NCBI RefSeq assembly: GCF_000275845.1
Contig: NW_006766898.1
Location: 71,183 to 135,182, forward strand
Source of the DNA: Dichomitus squalens LYAD-421 SS1
Lineage: Eukaryota; Basidiomycota; Agaricomycetes; Polyporales; Polyporaceae
Length of the DNA stretch: 64,000 nt
Reading direction: 5' to 3'
The translations under genes and the position numbers were made by a program. The notes under the pieces were generated by a model. It ran no database searches and had not been told where the DNA came from. It saw only the letters and a list, made by a program, of their open reading frames with translations. This document shows positions 11,912-22,711 of the stretch, piece after piece. Each line of letters opens with the position of its first letter. Position 1 is the stretch's first letter.

Positions 11912-13955
11912 TCACGCAGTAAGATCGCAAGCCCCCGGGCGCAGCGCACACCACTCGGGCTGGAGCGAGATCGTCTTCACGCCACGGGTACGGAACCGGT
12001 ACGACACGTCGTGCAGACGCGGGAGCGCCGTGCTGATGTTGCCCCCGGGCCCGGTCCAGAAGAGCTCTGCGGATGACGCGGCGCGGGGCCAGATGGTGTC
12101 GTCGAGGTTCTCGGGGCCGGATTGCTCCGCCCACAGGAGGTGCTGGCCGCCCAGGATGAGCGCGGCCTCGTCGGTGGTGAGGTTCGCGGTGGGGTTGAAG
12201 GAGTAGGAGAGCTGCCAGGACTTGAAAGGGTCGCACCAGGAGTTGCCGGTAGGGAAGTCGCCGACCCAGGCGCCGTGGCCGCAGTCCTGCGAAAGGGGGG
12301 ACCGTGGTATTAGACTCTTGATGACGATGGTGGGAATCAGTAACAGAGACGTACGAGGTAGAAGTAGTCCGAGGCGGCGTGGATGATCTTGAAGCCCTTC
12401 TCCGCAACAGCCTTTACATTTTCAGACGAGATCCAAACAAGGACCGGGCTCTCCTTGCTAATCGTGACATTGTGAACGAGGACCATCTCTGCAAATCGTT
12501 GAGAATTTGCAAAGTAGGATCCTGGTGGAAGCGACTCACCCTCCCAGACCGCGGGAGTCTTCCCCTTGACCTCGAGTGCCTTGTGGGTGACCTGGGTGAA
12601 CTGATCGAGCGCCTGCTCGAGCGTGCTGCCGGTCGCGTTGAGGGCAGCCTGGGTAGGCTCATCGATATCGTAGCAGGCCGTGTTCAGCTCGTCGCCTCCC
12701 GTGCTAAACAGCGTCGAGGGGAACAACTCCGACGCCGCGGTGAAGAGGTCGGCGATATAGTTGGTCACTGTCGAGTTGGCCAAGCGTAGCTGACCGGCAG
12801 GAGGCTCTGAATCACATCAACATAAGTCGCCACAAGGATACTTTCCGGATACATACCGTTGGCGTAGGTCCCCCAGGGAGTCGCGCCAGGACAAGCAACG
12901 AAATCGGGGTGTGCCTCCGCAATGATCGCAGTGTGCCCAGGCGTGTCGATCTCGACCATCACATCGATTCCACGCTGTACACCAAGGCAATGCATCAGCG
13001 ATTTCGAATATCATAATCAAAAAAAGGTCTGCGCAACGGCAGTCTGAGATACGGTGATAGCGGATGCAGGACTTACTGCGCCAGCGTATGCAACGATGTC
13101 CTGCACATCACTGGGGCTGTACACCTGGGATGATGAGTACGCGCCCTTCGCGGCGAGGTCGGTGAACCCGGGGATCTCGAGAGGGAAGGACTGGCTGTCG
13201 ACGACGTGCCAGTGGAACTGGTTCAGCTTGACCCAGCTCATGGCGTCAAGTGTGCGCTTAATGTCCGCGACGGGGAAGCTGTCGGCGAATCCTGTCAAGA
13301 ACTGGCCAAAACAAGTAGACGTATCTGACATACAAGTTCCTCGCCGTATCGAGCATGAATCCGCGGTACGGCTGCGTGCATCATGATCAGCCTCGTCTCT
13401 CCTCAAACAACTCGCTCGGAGGACACGCACGTAGGCAGGAGAGTCCTCAATCGTCACAGGCGTTTCAATCGCGTACGTCGTACCATCATACGCGTACCAC
13501 AGCTGGCCGAACGTCGTCAAACCCCTCAGCAAACCCAGCGTGGAGTTCGCCGTCAGCGTAGCCGCCGAGCCGTCCGCGGGCACGGTCAGGTGGTACGCCT
13601 CGTCCCGATCAGCGGGGGCCTTTTGCGCCTCGCTCGTGATGGGCTTCCACGCTGCCCCCTTCTCGAGCGAGACAGTGAGCTTCGAGAGCGTCTTCGCCTG
13701 GGCGAACGACTTCGCGTCGCTCGCCCCGCGCCCGACGACGAGGCGGGCCAGCTTGTCCTTGGCGAGGTACGACTGGGTGCGCCCGACGGCGGCCTGGACG
13801 TCGGAGGGGACGCCGTGGCCAGAGACGATGATCTGGAAGTTAGGCGCGAGGCGAAGCGTGTTGTTTCCGGTGTTGATCGTCCGAGGTTGGGGCCAGAGGG
13901 CGGCCACGGGCGAGTACACTGCGGCGAAGAGAGAGACGAGCGCGAGAAGTTTCAT
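11912..13955 (-). CDS. GH20 beta-N-acetylhexosaminidase, tandem copy 2
   Basis: Second secreted GH20 enzyme, with signal peptide MKLLALVSLFAAVYSPVAA. In order: ANSTLGLLRGLTTFGQ at the end of the accessory domain, PYRGFMLDTARN (split by an intron near 13380-13435), FPVADIKRTLDAMSW, FHWHVVDSQSFPL, GIDVMVEIDTPGHT, the catalytic STGGDELN near 12690-12710, WISSENVK, SDYFYLDCGHGAW, WAEQSGPENLD and the C-terminal WCALRPGACDLTA. The stop is at 11912-11914. The motif order matches copy 1, with diverged sequence, suggesting an older tandem duplication. Likely role: chitin or cell-wall turnover, or mycophagous/saprotrophic nutrition; this is family knowledge, not shown here. Confidence 0.88.
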
Positions 13956-15091
13956 GGCGAAGAAAGTCTGGCCCGATAGGAAGGAGAAAGAAAGGAGGGC
14001 GGGGGCCTAGATGACTTGAGCTCGAGCTCGTAGAAGCCGGAGTGGATGAGGAGAGCCTCCTTCGCTGACGCGGTGGTATATGTACTCTGGGAGCAGGCCC
14101 GTCTTGCACATGCGGTACGGGAAATGTTCCGTTGATATGGCCACGCTTCCTCGAAATGGGCTCGTTAGCGAACTGGTTGACAGGAAACCGGGTCTGATGC
14201 AAAATGCAAAGTGTATCGGCCTCATGATCCCCGTGGCGAGGCCCCCATCAGGAGCCGGCTGCGCTCCCCCGTGTGGGTCAGTTTGCAAGGTACAGACGTC
14301 GAAAGCAAGCAGGATATACATGCATGAGGAGGTAAGATGATAAGGCGATCGTATGGCTGGGGGAGAAAGAAAGCGCACAAGGCCCGCATGCACAGATATG
14401 CTATATCATACGCCGCAACGAGCGCCTCACGTCACCAAAAGGAACGCACCAGCTTACAGTACGTACATATCCCGAGATACCAGAGGAAGCCGAAACGGCT
14501 TCAAACAAAATCACCCGAAGCAGTTCCTGGCACTTCGCACTAACCTCCTGAGCAATGCGGCAACACGACATTCATATTATCTCGACCAAAAGTCCCCCCG
14601 CCGCACATTCCAGAACAACTTGTTATAGCGTAGGGCCATCCGGGCATTGCTGGTCATGGTGACCTCGGTTGCATTTTGATTTTGTTTGAGTGCCCTCCGA
14701 GATTGATTCAAATATATTGATGGTGTAATTCCATCGGCCAGCGCGCGCCCTCAACGCGCCTTCCTATACATATGAACCTTGTAACCTTGTTCCTCAACAG
14801 GCTGTGGTCGGGCTCCGCCCTCCCTTCGGCCGCTTAGCTCAGAACTCTGTTCCTCTGGGACTCACGTGTTCCATACTGATGTACCTGGAGACATTAAACC
14901 ACGCGAGCTAGCATCCCACCAACCCTACAAACGTACTCACTTCACGCGATCAGTAATAATTGAGATAGTTAGAGCCGTGCACATGAACGAATCATATAAC
15001 ACCTCTATCACCAAACACAAAGCAAACAAATCCCTAAGTTATGTTATCCCCAGACCACCCCGACCAAAGCCCCACACACACACGACGTCGC
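13956..15091. other. Intergenic, promoter of GH20 copy 2 and 3' flank of ENTH gene
   Basis: About 1.1 kb with only short frames. The part near 14030-14300 should contain the hexosaminidase promoter; a TATA-like sequence occurs near 14070-14080 on the minus strand. No further gene or repeat seen. Confidence 0.5.
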
Positions 15092-17195
15092 TCAGAACAG
15101 CAAGTCGTCCAGCCCGTTCGCAGACTGGGACGAAGCAGGCGGAGCCGCGCTCGCGCTCGCGCCCCCAAACGCCCCGAACCCAGCGGCCGCCGGAGGCTTG
15201 CTCTGCCCCGCGCCCCAAAAGGTCGCCTGCGCCTTCTCCTTCTCCAGATCCTTCATGCTCTTCTGCGGCGCAGCGGGCGCGTTGGGCTTGCTGGCCGCGG
15301 ACGAGCTGAGCGACAGGTTCCAGAGGTCGTCGAAGCTGGCCGCCGGCTTCTGCTGCTGCGGGGCCCCACCTCCAAACCCGGGAGACGTCGTCGTCGCACG
15401 TGGAGGAGGCGAGGTGGGCTGGAGTGGTCTGTTGGGGATCAGGGGGGCCCCACCCAACGGAGGAGGTGAGGCCACTAACGGCCGCATCATGTTCTGCGTC
15501 GGGACGGCAGGCGGGGACGTATATGGTGTCCGGGCGGCGCCCGCGGGAGCCCCGGTGGAGAGCAGGTTGAATAGGTTGTTCGCATTCTGGGCGGGGACCT
15601 GCGTCTGGGTCGCAGGTGGGGAAAGCGGTTGCGCCGAGAGCGGTAGAGGGAGCGCCGTGGGTGCTGCAGCAGGGACAGTGTTGAAGAAAGCGTTATTGGT
15701 AGGGGCAGCGGAGGGGGGCGCGCTCTGGAAGTCGTCGAAGTCATCGTCGCCGCCGCCTTGCAGAGGCTGCGAACCGGTCGGAGGGAGCGCTTTCTCAGGA
15801 GGTGCCGAAACGGTACTTCCGAAGGCATCGTCGTCCATGCCCAAGAGGTCGATCACGGGCTGCGCCTTCGGTGGCTCGATAGGGGCGGGGGGAAGCGTTG
15901 AAGAACGTTGAGGCGTCGAAGCATGAACTGAAGAACTGGTGCCTGCCACGGAGTTCGATCGACGGGGAACGACGTCGTCGTCTCCGGCGTCGTACTCTTG
16001 GAAGCCCCTGCGCGCGTTCGAGCCAGAACTTCCGTATGTTCTGCTCTCGCCGGCGTCGTAGCGGTCATAATCTGCAAAATATTCGAACTCACGTCCAAAA
16101 CGTCTCCAGAACGTACTCACCACGATCGCCACCGCTATAGCTGCTGCCTCCGCCCCCACTGTAGCTTCCCCCGCTGTAAAAGCTGTCGCTACCAAAGCCA
16201 CCGTAGCGTCCACCTCCGGAATTGAAGCTCAAGGCATCATTCCCGACCCCTGTGTACTTGTGCTTGTTTGCCTTCGCCTTTCGGCGCTCAGTGCGGATCT
16301 TCTCGACGTCGCCCAATAGGTCTACGAGTTCCTTTGACCGGTTGCGTACTAACGACGATAGTTAGCCTCAAGGATAGATATGATGTGACAGCAGTTTGCA
16401 TGTCGACAAGCCTTCCCATTGAGAACAGGTTCCGCTCGGATATCTCAGTAGGCCGAACTTGTTCTTGTGCATTCTGCTGATATGCAAACCGCTGGGATAT
16501 ACTGACGCACCATTAATACCCTGATCCTTGCCCTTCTCGTCAACATAGTAAAAGTTCCTGAGCATCTTGATGGTGCCAATATGGGAACGCGCATCGTCGA
16601 CGACGCGCTCGCTACCGTTTTTGATCAAATATTCGAGCAGTTGCAGCGCCTGCAGAGACAAGGTGAATCTGCAGCAAGGGCTAAGAGGAGGTACCAAACC
16701 TACTTTGTAGATCTGTCGCCACTGGCGTGCTTCCTTTTCCATAAACCGTGAATAGATAGCAGGCATAATCTCGTTGAAGTTTTGGCTGTACGGCTTTGAG
16801 TTAAGTGCACACTTGGAGAACAACGAGCCAACTCACAAATTGAATGTTCTGAGAGCGCGCACAACACATTGGTAAAACGTTGGCACGGACATTGCGGAGC
16901 TGTACATACCCTTGGGCGATCTCTTGCATTAGGGTCGAGCTCGCACCCCTACGCGACTTGAGTCACAATGCCAACCCGCGGAGCGCAAGACACGCACCAT
17001 GGCTCGTCGTTCGTGGCATCCCTAACCTTGGCCTCCATTTCACTCACGTTGAAGACGACGTTCTTGGCCTGAGAACCGTGAGCGTCGCGCCCGCGTCAAA
17101 TCGCAGTCTCGACGACTTACCTGGTTGACCATCGACTTGATGTCGTACATAGTGATCTGCGAGAGCGCATTTCCGAGAGACTCGAGGCGGTCCAT
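15092..17195 (-). CDS. ENTH-domain clathrin adaptor (Ent3/epsinR type)
   Basis: Starts MDRLESLGNALSQITMYDIK at 17195, then by short introns into an ENTH domain: NVVFNVSEMEAKVRDATNDEPWG, an IYSRFMEKEARQWRQIYKALQLLEYLIKNGSERVV helix pair (near 16590-16770), YYVDEKGKDQGIN, KELVDLLGDVEKIRTERRKAKANKHKY. ENTH domains bind phosphoinositides; the RxxRKKAKxNKxKY ending is typical of the Ent3/CLINT1 branch that acts at the trans-Golgi and endosomes with AP-1/GGA adaptors. The long tail is Gly/Ser- then Pro/Ala-rich and disordered. It holds acidic-Phe motifs (DDDFDDFQS) of the kind bound by adaptor ear domains, an IDLLGMDDDAF clathrin-box-like segment and FDDLWNLS; it ends GLDDLLF. Function by family is well supported. 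Confidence 0.9.
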
Positions 17196-17530
17196 GGCGG
17201 GCAGCGAGCGGGACGGTGGTGGACGTGGACGACGCTGGGGACGGCGCTATCGGTGTGACTGGCGGTGCGGGCGGGAATCTGCGGGAAACAGTCTGTCTGT
17301 ATGTAATCACTGTGACCGTCTTGTTGCCTCGGGTGGATGATGTCACGCAGACCTCCGGTCCGCGAGAGCCTGATCCTGGCGGCATGCGGGGTTACAAAGT
17401 CTCTGCGGGGACGCCGCCGGACGCTGTTGTCGCGTTCGATTCTGACCATCATCCACGTTGTTCTAGTGAATGTCCACCTGCTCATCAGACGGCGAGAGAG
17501 CGTGAGCATATGCGTCTGAACGTCGTGCCT
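17196..17530. promoter_or_regulatory. Divergent upstream region of the ENTH gene
   Basis: About 330 bp upstream of the ENTH start. Open but unconvincing frames cross it on both strands; likely promoter and 5' UTR. Confidence 0.4.
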
Positions 17531-17970
17531 ATGTCCGAGAGCCCGGCCAGACGCCAATCCGGGAACCCTCCGATCCCGATATGGGATCCTCCTGCAAGAC
17601 AGGGCGAAAACGCGGTGTGGCACAACCCGGATGACAAGCCTTCTCTCGCCTCGCTGTTCAGCGATATAAGTCCAACTCCCAGCTTATCCACCTCGTTCAT
17701 GACCTTCACGACCGCGCTTACGACTTCCGCCAAGCAGATTCTCGCTTCCCTTCAGGTGAGTGAACTTCGGTGACGCTGTCGCTTGCTATGCTGGTGGTAT
17801 CGGCTGTACATACGCCACCATCATGCAATGGTCTCCGTTATGGCGGGTATTGCATGTTAGTGAACAGAAATGGCTGTCTCCATTCTCGTTCACAGGACAG
17901 CGGCAATTCGCACACCGCTCAGAGTTGCGTGCAGTCGCACTCGACGACACGGGTGTATGCAACCAAATGA
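17531..17970 (+). CDS. Small hypothetical protein (low confidence)
   Basis: A possible two-exon gene: MSESPARRQ from 17531 to a clean donor CAG/GTGAGT at 17755-17756, then after an acceptor at 17895 a short tail to TGA at 17968-17970, about 99 residues. The first exon is Ser/Pro-rich with a hydrophobic-polar helix SLASLFSDI...TTALTTSAKQILASL. I recognise no family. It may be a real small gene, or the 5' part of a longer one whose later exons I failed to join. Confidence 0.3.
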
Positions 17971-18598
17971 ACCTCATTTGCATGTATCGCGAGGAGTATC
18001 GGGATAGGTGAAGCGATCAAGTCGTCTCGCGGACTCTGGCACGGGTTTGACCATGTACCTCCAGTGATTCTGTTCACCCCCGTTGCCTCCATCGACGCCG
18101 AGTTACATTCCTAGTTCGGCCAACATGGCCCAAGTTTGAAGTCTCCTCGATTTTGTCTCGGGTCCAGGGAGGCCTGCGTGCATCGTGCTGTCACCGTTTC
18201 GCGCGAACTTGGTTGGGAGGGAACCGTAATCATGTATGCCGTCGTATATCACGCGTTATCACAGGGAATGGGGATACAGTCACCAAGAATTCCCTCAATG
18301 CGTCCCCTATATCGGTCATCAAGGCGCGAACGGCCTTGTCCAAGATCCCTATCGTTCATATCAGCCCCTCCCGTGATATTCACTATGCACACACCATCGT
18401 TCATTGCTGTATGCATATATGAACGCTCCTCCATTCATGAGGAGTGTCTCATTTGCATGACATGCTGAAGACCGGAGCATGGGTCTTTCAGGATGTCGAG
18501 AAGGTGTGAGCGTGAGACTCGTACCTTGCGCTGCGCAGAGTCGTGAATTGCATGGGTTTGAGAAGGACTGCACTCATCGATCTTCTCATTCCACAGAT
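17971..18598. other. Intergenic upstream of the serine-rich gene
   Basis: About 630 bp with short overlapping frames only. An in-frame extension of the next gene upstream of 18599 exists (from 18479) but lacks protein-like composition. Probably promoter and 5' UTR. Confidence 0.45.
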
Positions 18599-21293
18599 AT
18601 GCCTTCTATCTTTGAACGGCTGCGAAAGCGCACTCTAAGTACGCATAGCGCCGCCTCTGCGCATTCCGCGACATCACCGACGTCGCCGCCTCTTGTATCG
18701 CCTGTAACCTCTCCGACGTTATCTCCGTCGCGTTCAGAGCCGATGCTAGTGGACCGCAGGATCGTTGAAGACCTTCCTGCGCTGTTGGGATCTCTTCAAA
18801 CTGACGACATCCCAGGGGCTGGCCTCAAGCCACCGCGCCCTCGAAGACGCTCTGGGTTGCGCGCACTGGGCCTGGGTCTCGTGAATAACACCACTCCTCC
18901 CGAACAGGCACCTCGATCTTCGGAGAAGGAGAATAATGAATCCTCCCCGACGCCCCCGCCAGTAACCCCGGGTCCGTCTGCCTGGAAGGGCAAGCAACGT
19001 GCATCACGACTCTCACAGCAGTTCACTTCCGGCTCGCCTTGGTCGACGTTTGGCAGACATCATCAGCGGCCTACCCGGTCACCTTACGGCACGTCACATC
19101 CGACCTCCGCTCGCAGCTCACGCATGGCTAGCGGCGACTCTGGGGTGATCCGTGGATCCTCACTGGGACACAGCGTGGAGGGAAACACCACGTCTAACCT
19201 TGCGTCCACGGTCTCCGTTGATCATAAGTCTAACTCGCGTCCCACGGATAGCAGTCGCGACGTCTCGGTGCTGTCTACGCTCGCTGGATCTCTCTCGAAT
19301 CACTCGTCCCACTCAAACAGATCGGGTGCCATTACGTTTGGCCGACAAAGCCCATCCTATGAAGCATACCTTCACACAGATATTGGACCAGAGGCAATCA
19401 CGGGTGTGAATACCTTGACGGCGTATACATCTATGCCTACCTTACCGTCTGCTTATTCGAGCGAGAACGTGTTATCTCGAGGGAACACATTCCCTAGAAG
19501 GAGCAACAGACGCAAGGGACGTTCGAAGTCACGTTCTCGCTCACCACGCCGTGATGTCCTGCCTCATTTCACGAACCCTTTTATAACTTTTCACGACCCC
19601 ACGGCTCAACAGACGAAGATACCTGACGAAGCCTCGGACACGATAGCAAAGGGAGAGCGCTCGACCGGATCCGCACTGGGCGGATCCCTGACTGATTTGG
19701 ATGGGGGCGCTAAGGGGCATCAATTGCCTTCGGCGGTCGCCGAGCCTCACGCAAAGCACGCGTCCAGCGAGGGAACAAGCGAGCGGCCTTCTTCTCCTTC
19801 CCGCCTTATACCCCCTTCCCTATCGTCGCCCACGTCGCAAACGCTGCTGCACGGTGAGCAAGGTCGTTGCCCTATCTGATTCGCCACCATTGACAACACC
19901 CTCGATCTTCATAGCGGAGAATCGTGGCGCCGGCGTGCTCGATAACTTATCTCGTTTTCCCCCAAATACCGTCACTTCATCGGAGCGAGAGGAGAACAAG
20001 AGCTGGATGGCTGCCCCTGGACAAAATGCGACGGACACGCTGGCACGACGGCCCAGCGACACGCGAGACTCCTCCCTTCGCAGAGGATCGAGCACCGCCT
20101 CGCACAAGGGCACGCCCAGCCGGGCTCGCAGCAGACGTCTATCCCAGCTCAGCGAGCAATCTTCATCTTCATCCAACCCTATCGCCTCCACTTCACATTC
20201 ACGCTCATCTTCTTCCAAGCAAAATGGAGGGGCTGGCCCGTCTACTGCTGCGTTCCCGACACTCGCATCGACCCCGCCCCCGCCGTCTCCCCAGCGTCTT
20301 CCCCGCACGCCGCGCACCGCGAGCGAGCCCATGCTTCGTTCCGTCTCCGAGAAGTCCTACGACCAACCTCAGTTCGAGACTCCCACGAACAACAAAGGCA
20401 AGCGCAAGGCCGACCAGGTAGATGTTACGCCCCCGGATCAGCGCGCCGCCGGCCACCACGCGACCTTCGCCATTCCCACGGACGGCCGACGTGAGTGCCC
20501 TCGTCCGCGTATTCTCGTCGTTCTAACCCACGCGCAGGCTCGCAACATGTGTCGGAGGTGAGCAAGCCCCCGTCGTCGTACCAGGGTCGCAAGCGCGCGC
20601 GACTCTCGACGTCGGGCGCGTCCCCATCCGCGAGTCCAGGACCCTCTCGGCCAGGCTCGGTGCAGCGACAACTGACGGATTCCTGGCCAAGTCGCAGCGG
20701 CGCCCCCGGCGCCTTGCATCGCGCGACGTCGAAGACGGCGTCGGCGCCCTCCGCCCGCCCCGAGTCGATGAGCACGAACGCGCATCGGCACGGTCAAGCA
20801 CATGTCGATAGGCGGCGGAGCATGTCGGAGATCTCGTTCCCCATTAGCGCGCTCGTCGCGCCGCACGCACCGTCGATGAGCGTACGGTCGGGAGGCTACT
20901 ACATGCGCGACCCGCGGAAGCCCCCCAAGATCCAGCCGACGCCGTGGACGCTGCGGCTGAACTCGGCGGAGGAGCAGGGGTCCCCTGTGCACTCGTGGAT
21001 GTTCTTCATCGGGTTTATACTCTTCCCGCTGTGGTGGCTGGCGAGCTTTTGGCGGATACCGCAGACGAGGAGGGTCGGGGGAACGGACACGGAGAAGGCG
21101 GTGACGCTGGACGACCCACAGGTCGAGCATGGTGAGTGTTCCTTCTGTCATGCTGGTATGCGGCGCGCCTGAGGCAGTCATCGGGGCAGATGCGAGGACC
21201 TGGCGGTTCCGGTGTCGTGTCATGGCTGTGATCTCCCTCTTCACCTACATCCCGTTCATCGTGTTGGTGGCCGTGTTTGTCCCGCGTAACTGA
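18599..21293 (+). CDS. Serine-rich protein with C-terminal membrane segments
   Basis: Four exons (18599-19853, 19915-20490, 20538-21131, 21190-21293) give 842 residues; all junctions keep frame. Residues 1 to about 730 are Ser/Pro/Thr/Arg-rich, low complexity and probably disordered, with basic SR-type stretches (RSKSRSRSPRR) and many potential phosphosites. A conserved-looking C-terminal module follows: YYMRDPRKPPKIQPTPWTL, a first membrane segment (FFIGFILFPLWWLASFW, near 21000-21050), a polar loop ending in DDPQVEHDARTWRFRCRVM, and a second membrane segment (ISLFTYIPFIVLVAVF) just before the stop. This topology of a long cytosolic disordered region on a C-terminal hairpin suggests an integral membrane scaffold or regulator. 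Similar uncharacterised serine-rich proteins occur in ascomycetes and basidiomycetes. Function not assignable. Confidence 0.75.
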
Positions 21294-21647
21294 CGCTATA
21301 GATCCGAGTGGTGGGACGTGCCTTCAGCACGTCTTGCCCTCGGCCATCCCGCTCGCTGTTTGTGTGCTCTGGTCTGGGTCCCTGTCCTTCCCGTGTTGCT
21401 CTCCTGCAGGGTCCTCGGTGCATCCTCGTCATTCCTTTCTTGTCCCATTCTTTTGAACACTGAACGGAATTGGTTTGCAGTAGTGCTGTTGTAGTCGGAC
21501 ATCGTGCGCGATGCTAAGTAGTGCAAGTACGTTACAACTCTCTCATTGATATGTTGTGCAGTCGATACTAGTACATACATATCAGAAGCTAGACTAATAC
21601 ATCTGTAGTACAAACAAAGGGTCTATGATGTGACGCGCAGTGAGGCC
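21294..21647. other. Intergenic between convergent genes
   Basis: About 350 bp of 3' flank for the serine-rich gene and rpc9. No gene or repeat recognised. Confidence 0.55.
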
Positions 21648-22453
21648 TCAGTCATCGTCGACATCGAGGTCGCCCTCAATCCCGGCACCTTCACCCGTGT
21701 CATCGAAAACGACCTCATTTGCGTTGTAATCCCACTGATCTTGGTCTTGGTAGTCATCTTGATACTCAGAGTAGACAGCAGCATCAACCTGCATCGCTTG
21801 TGACGGTTCAGCGCCGTTGGAAGTCCCGTTGACGGCAGGAGCTGCCTCGCGGAGAGTTTCTTTCACGGTGTTCAGTATATCGTCCATTTGGTTGCCAAAG
21901 CGGTCTTCCAGTTCTTCTACGACCTACACATACACCGAATGAGAGGAGGCGATACGGGGTGCGGGACATGTCACATACCACGTACAGCTCGACAGGTTCC
22001 GTAGGAGCCAAGTTGACTATCTGGAGTTTCTCAGCCTTGGTGAGGTCCCAACGCGCGAGGTTCCGCGTCAACTGGGTGATGCCCTCAGGAGTCTGCGACC
22101 CAGTGGGCTGGAAGTCTGCAGACAGATACTGGATGGCCTACAATCATGTCTGTGATCAATCGGCCTCCCGCCCTCGATATGTGCTGTTGTTCGGACGGAG
22201 CTCACCTCAACCTCGACGGTCCGCAAATTCTCACAGACATCATCCGGTGGCGCTTGGTGTTTTGGGGGGAGTCCCGCGGCCTCCTCCTCCTTTTTGATGC
22301 GGATCGCGGTCTTCGTGCGTGCGAGGTGATCGCTCTCGAGCTCCTTGAGAAGCGTCAGGACCTCGTAGTTGGAGAGCAGTGCCGCGCGTTGGTTTAGGAC
22401 CTGTCGAGCGGTCAAACCCTCGTCCTCCTCAGAAAATTTGCACCGACCTCCAT
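21648..22453 (-). CDS. rpc9: RNA polymerase III subunit Rpc9 (C17), Rpb4-like
   Basis: Encodes about 210 residues. The N terminus reads MEVLNQRAALLSNYEVLTLLKELESD once a 6-bp first exon (ATGGAG, 22448-22453) is joined across a short intron to the exon starting VLNQR. Next come NLRTVEVE/AIQYLSADFQPT, TRNLARWDLTKAEKLQIVNLAPTEPVELYVVVEELEDRF, and an acidic C-terminal tail (near 21648-21760). The NxRxxLLSNxEV start and the LTxxEKLQxxNxxPxxxVELyxxVEe segment are the signature of Rpc9/C17 (human CRCP), which with Rpc8/C25 forms the Pol III stalk used in initiation on tRNA and 5S genes. The tail is longer than in compact homologues. Family call is firm; the micro-exon is inferred. Confidence 0.85.
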
Positions 22454-22711
22454 CGGACGTTCAGAAAAAGCTCAAAATTCAGAACAGTAGCATATAGAGC
22501 AGCCAAGATATACACAGAGCGACCCTCGCCAAGCCTAAGATTTCTGGCGAAAATGTCGAGGTCGAGGTCGGGTGTCAAGCCATTGTCGGCGCTTGGCTTC
22601 CATTCTCGCTTTCTACCCCGCCACCACCATCCGACGCCCTGTGCAAATCCTCTTTCTTGCCATCCACATCGTCTCTCGTCGCTTTCTGACTGCGCTCCCT
22701 GTCCAGAAAAT

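Noticed and set aside
20438..21244. Minus-strand frame of 268 codons, Arg-rich
   Set aside because: Antisense to the serine-rich gene; composition mirrors the codon bias of the real frame.
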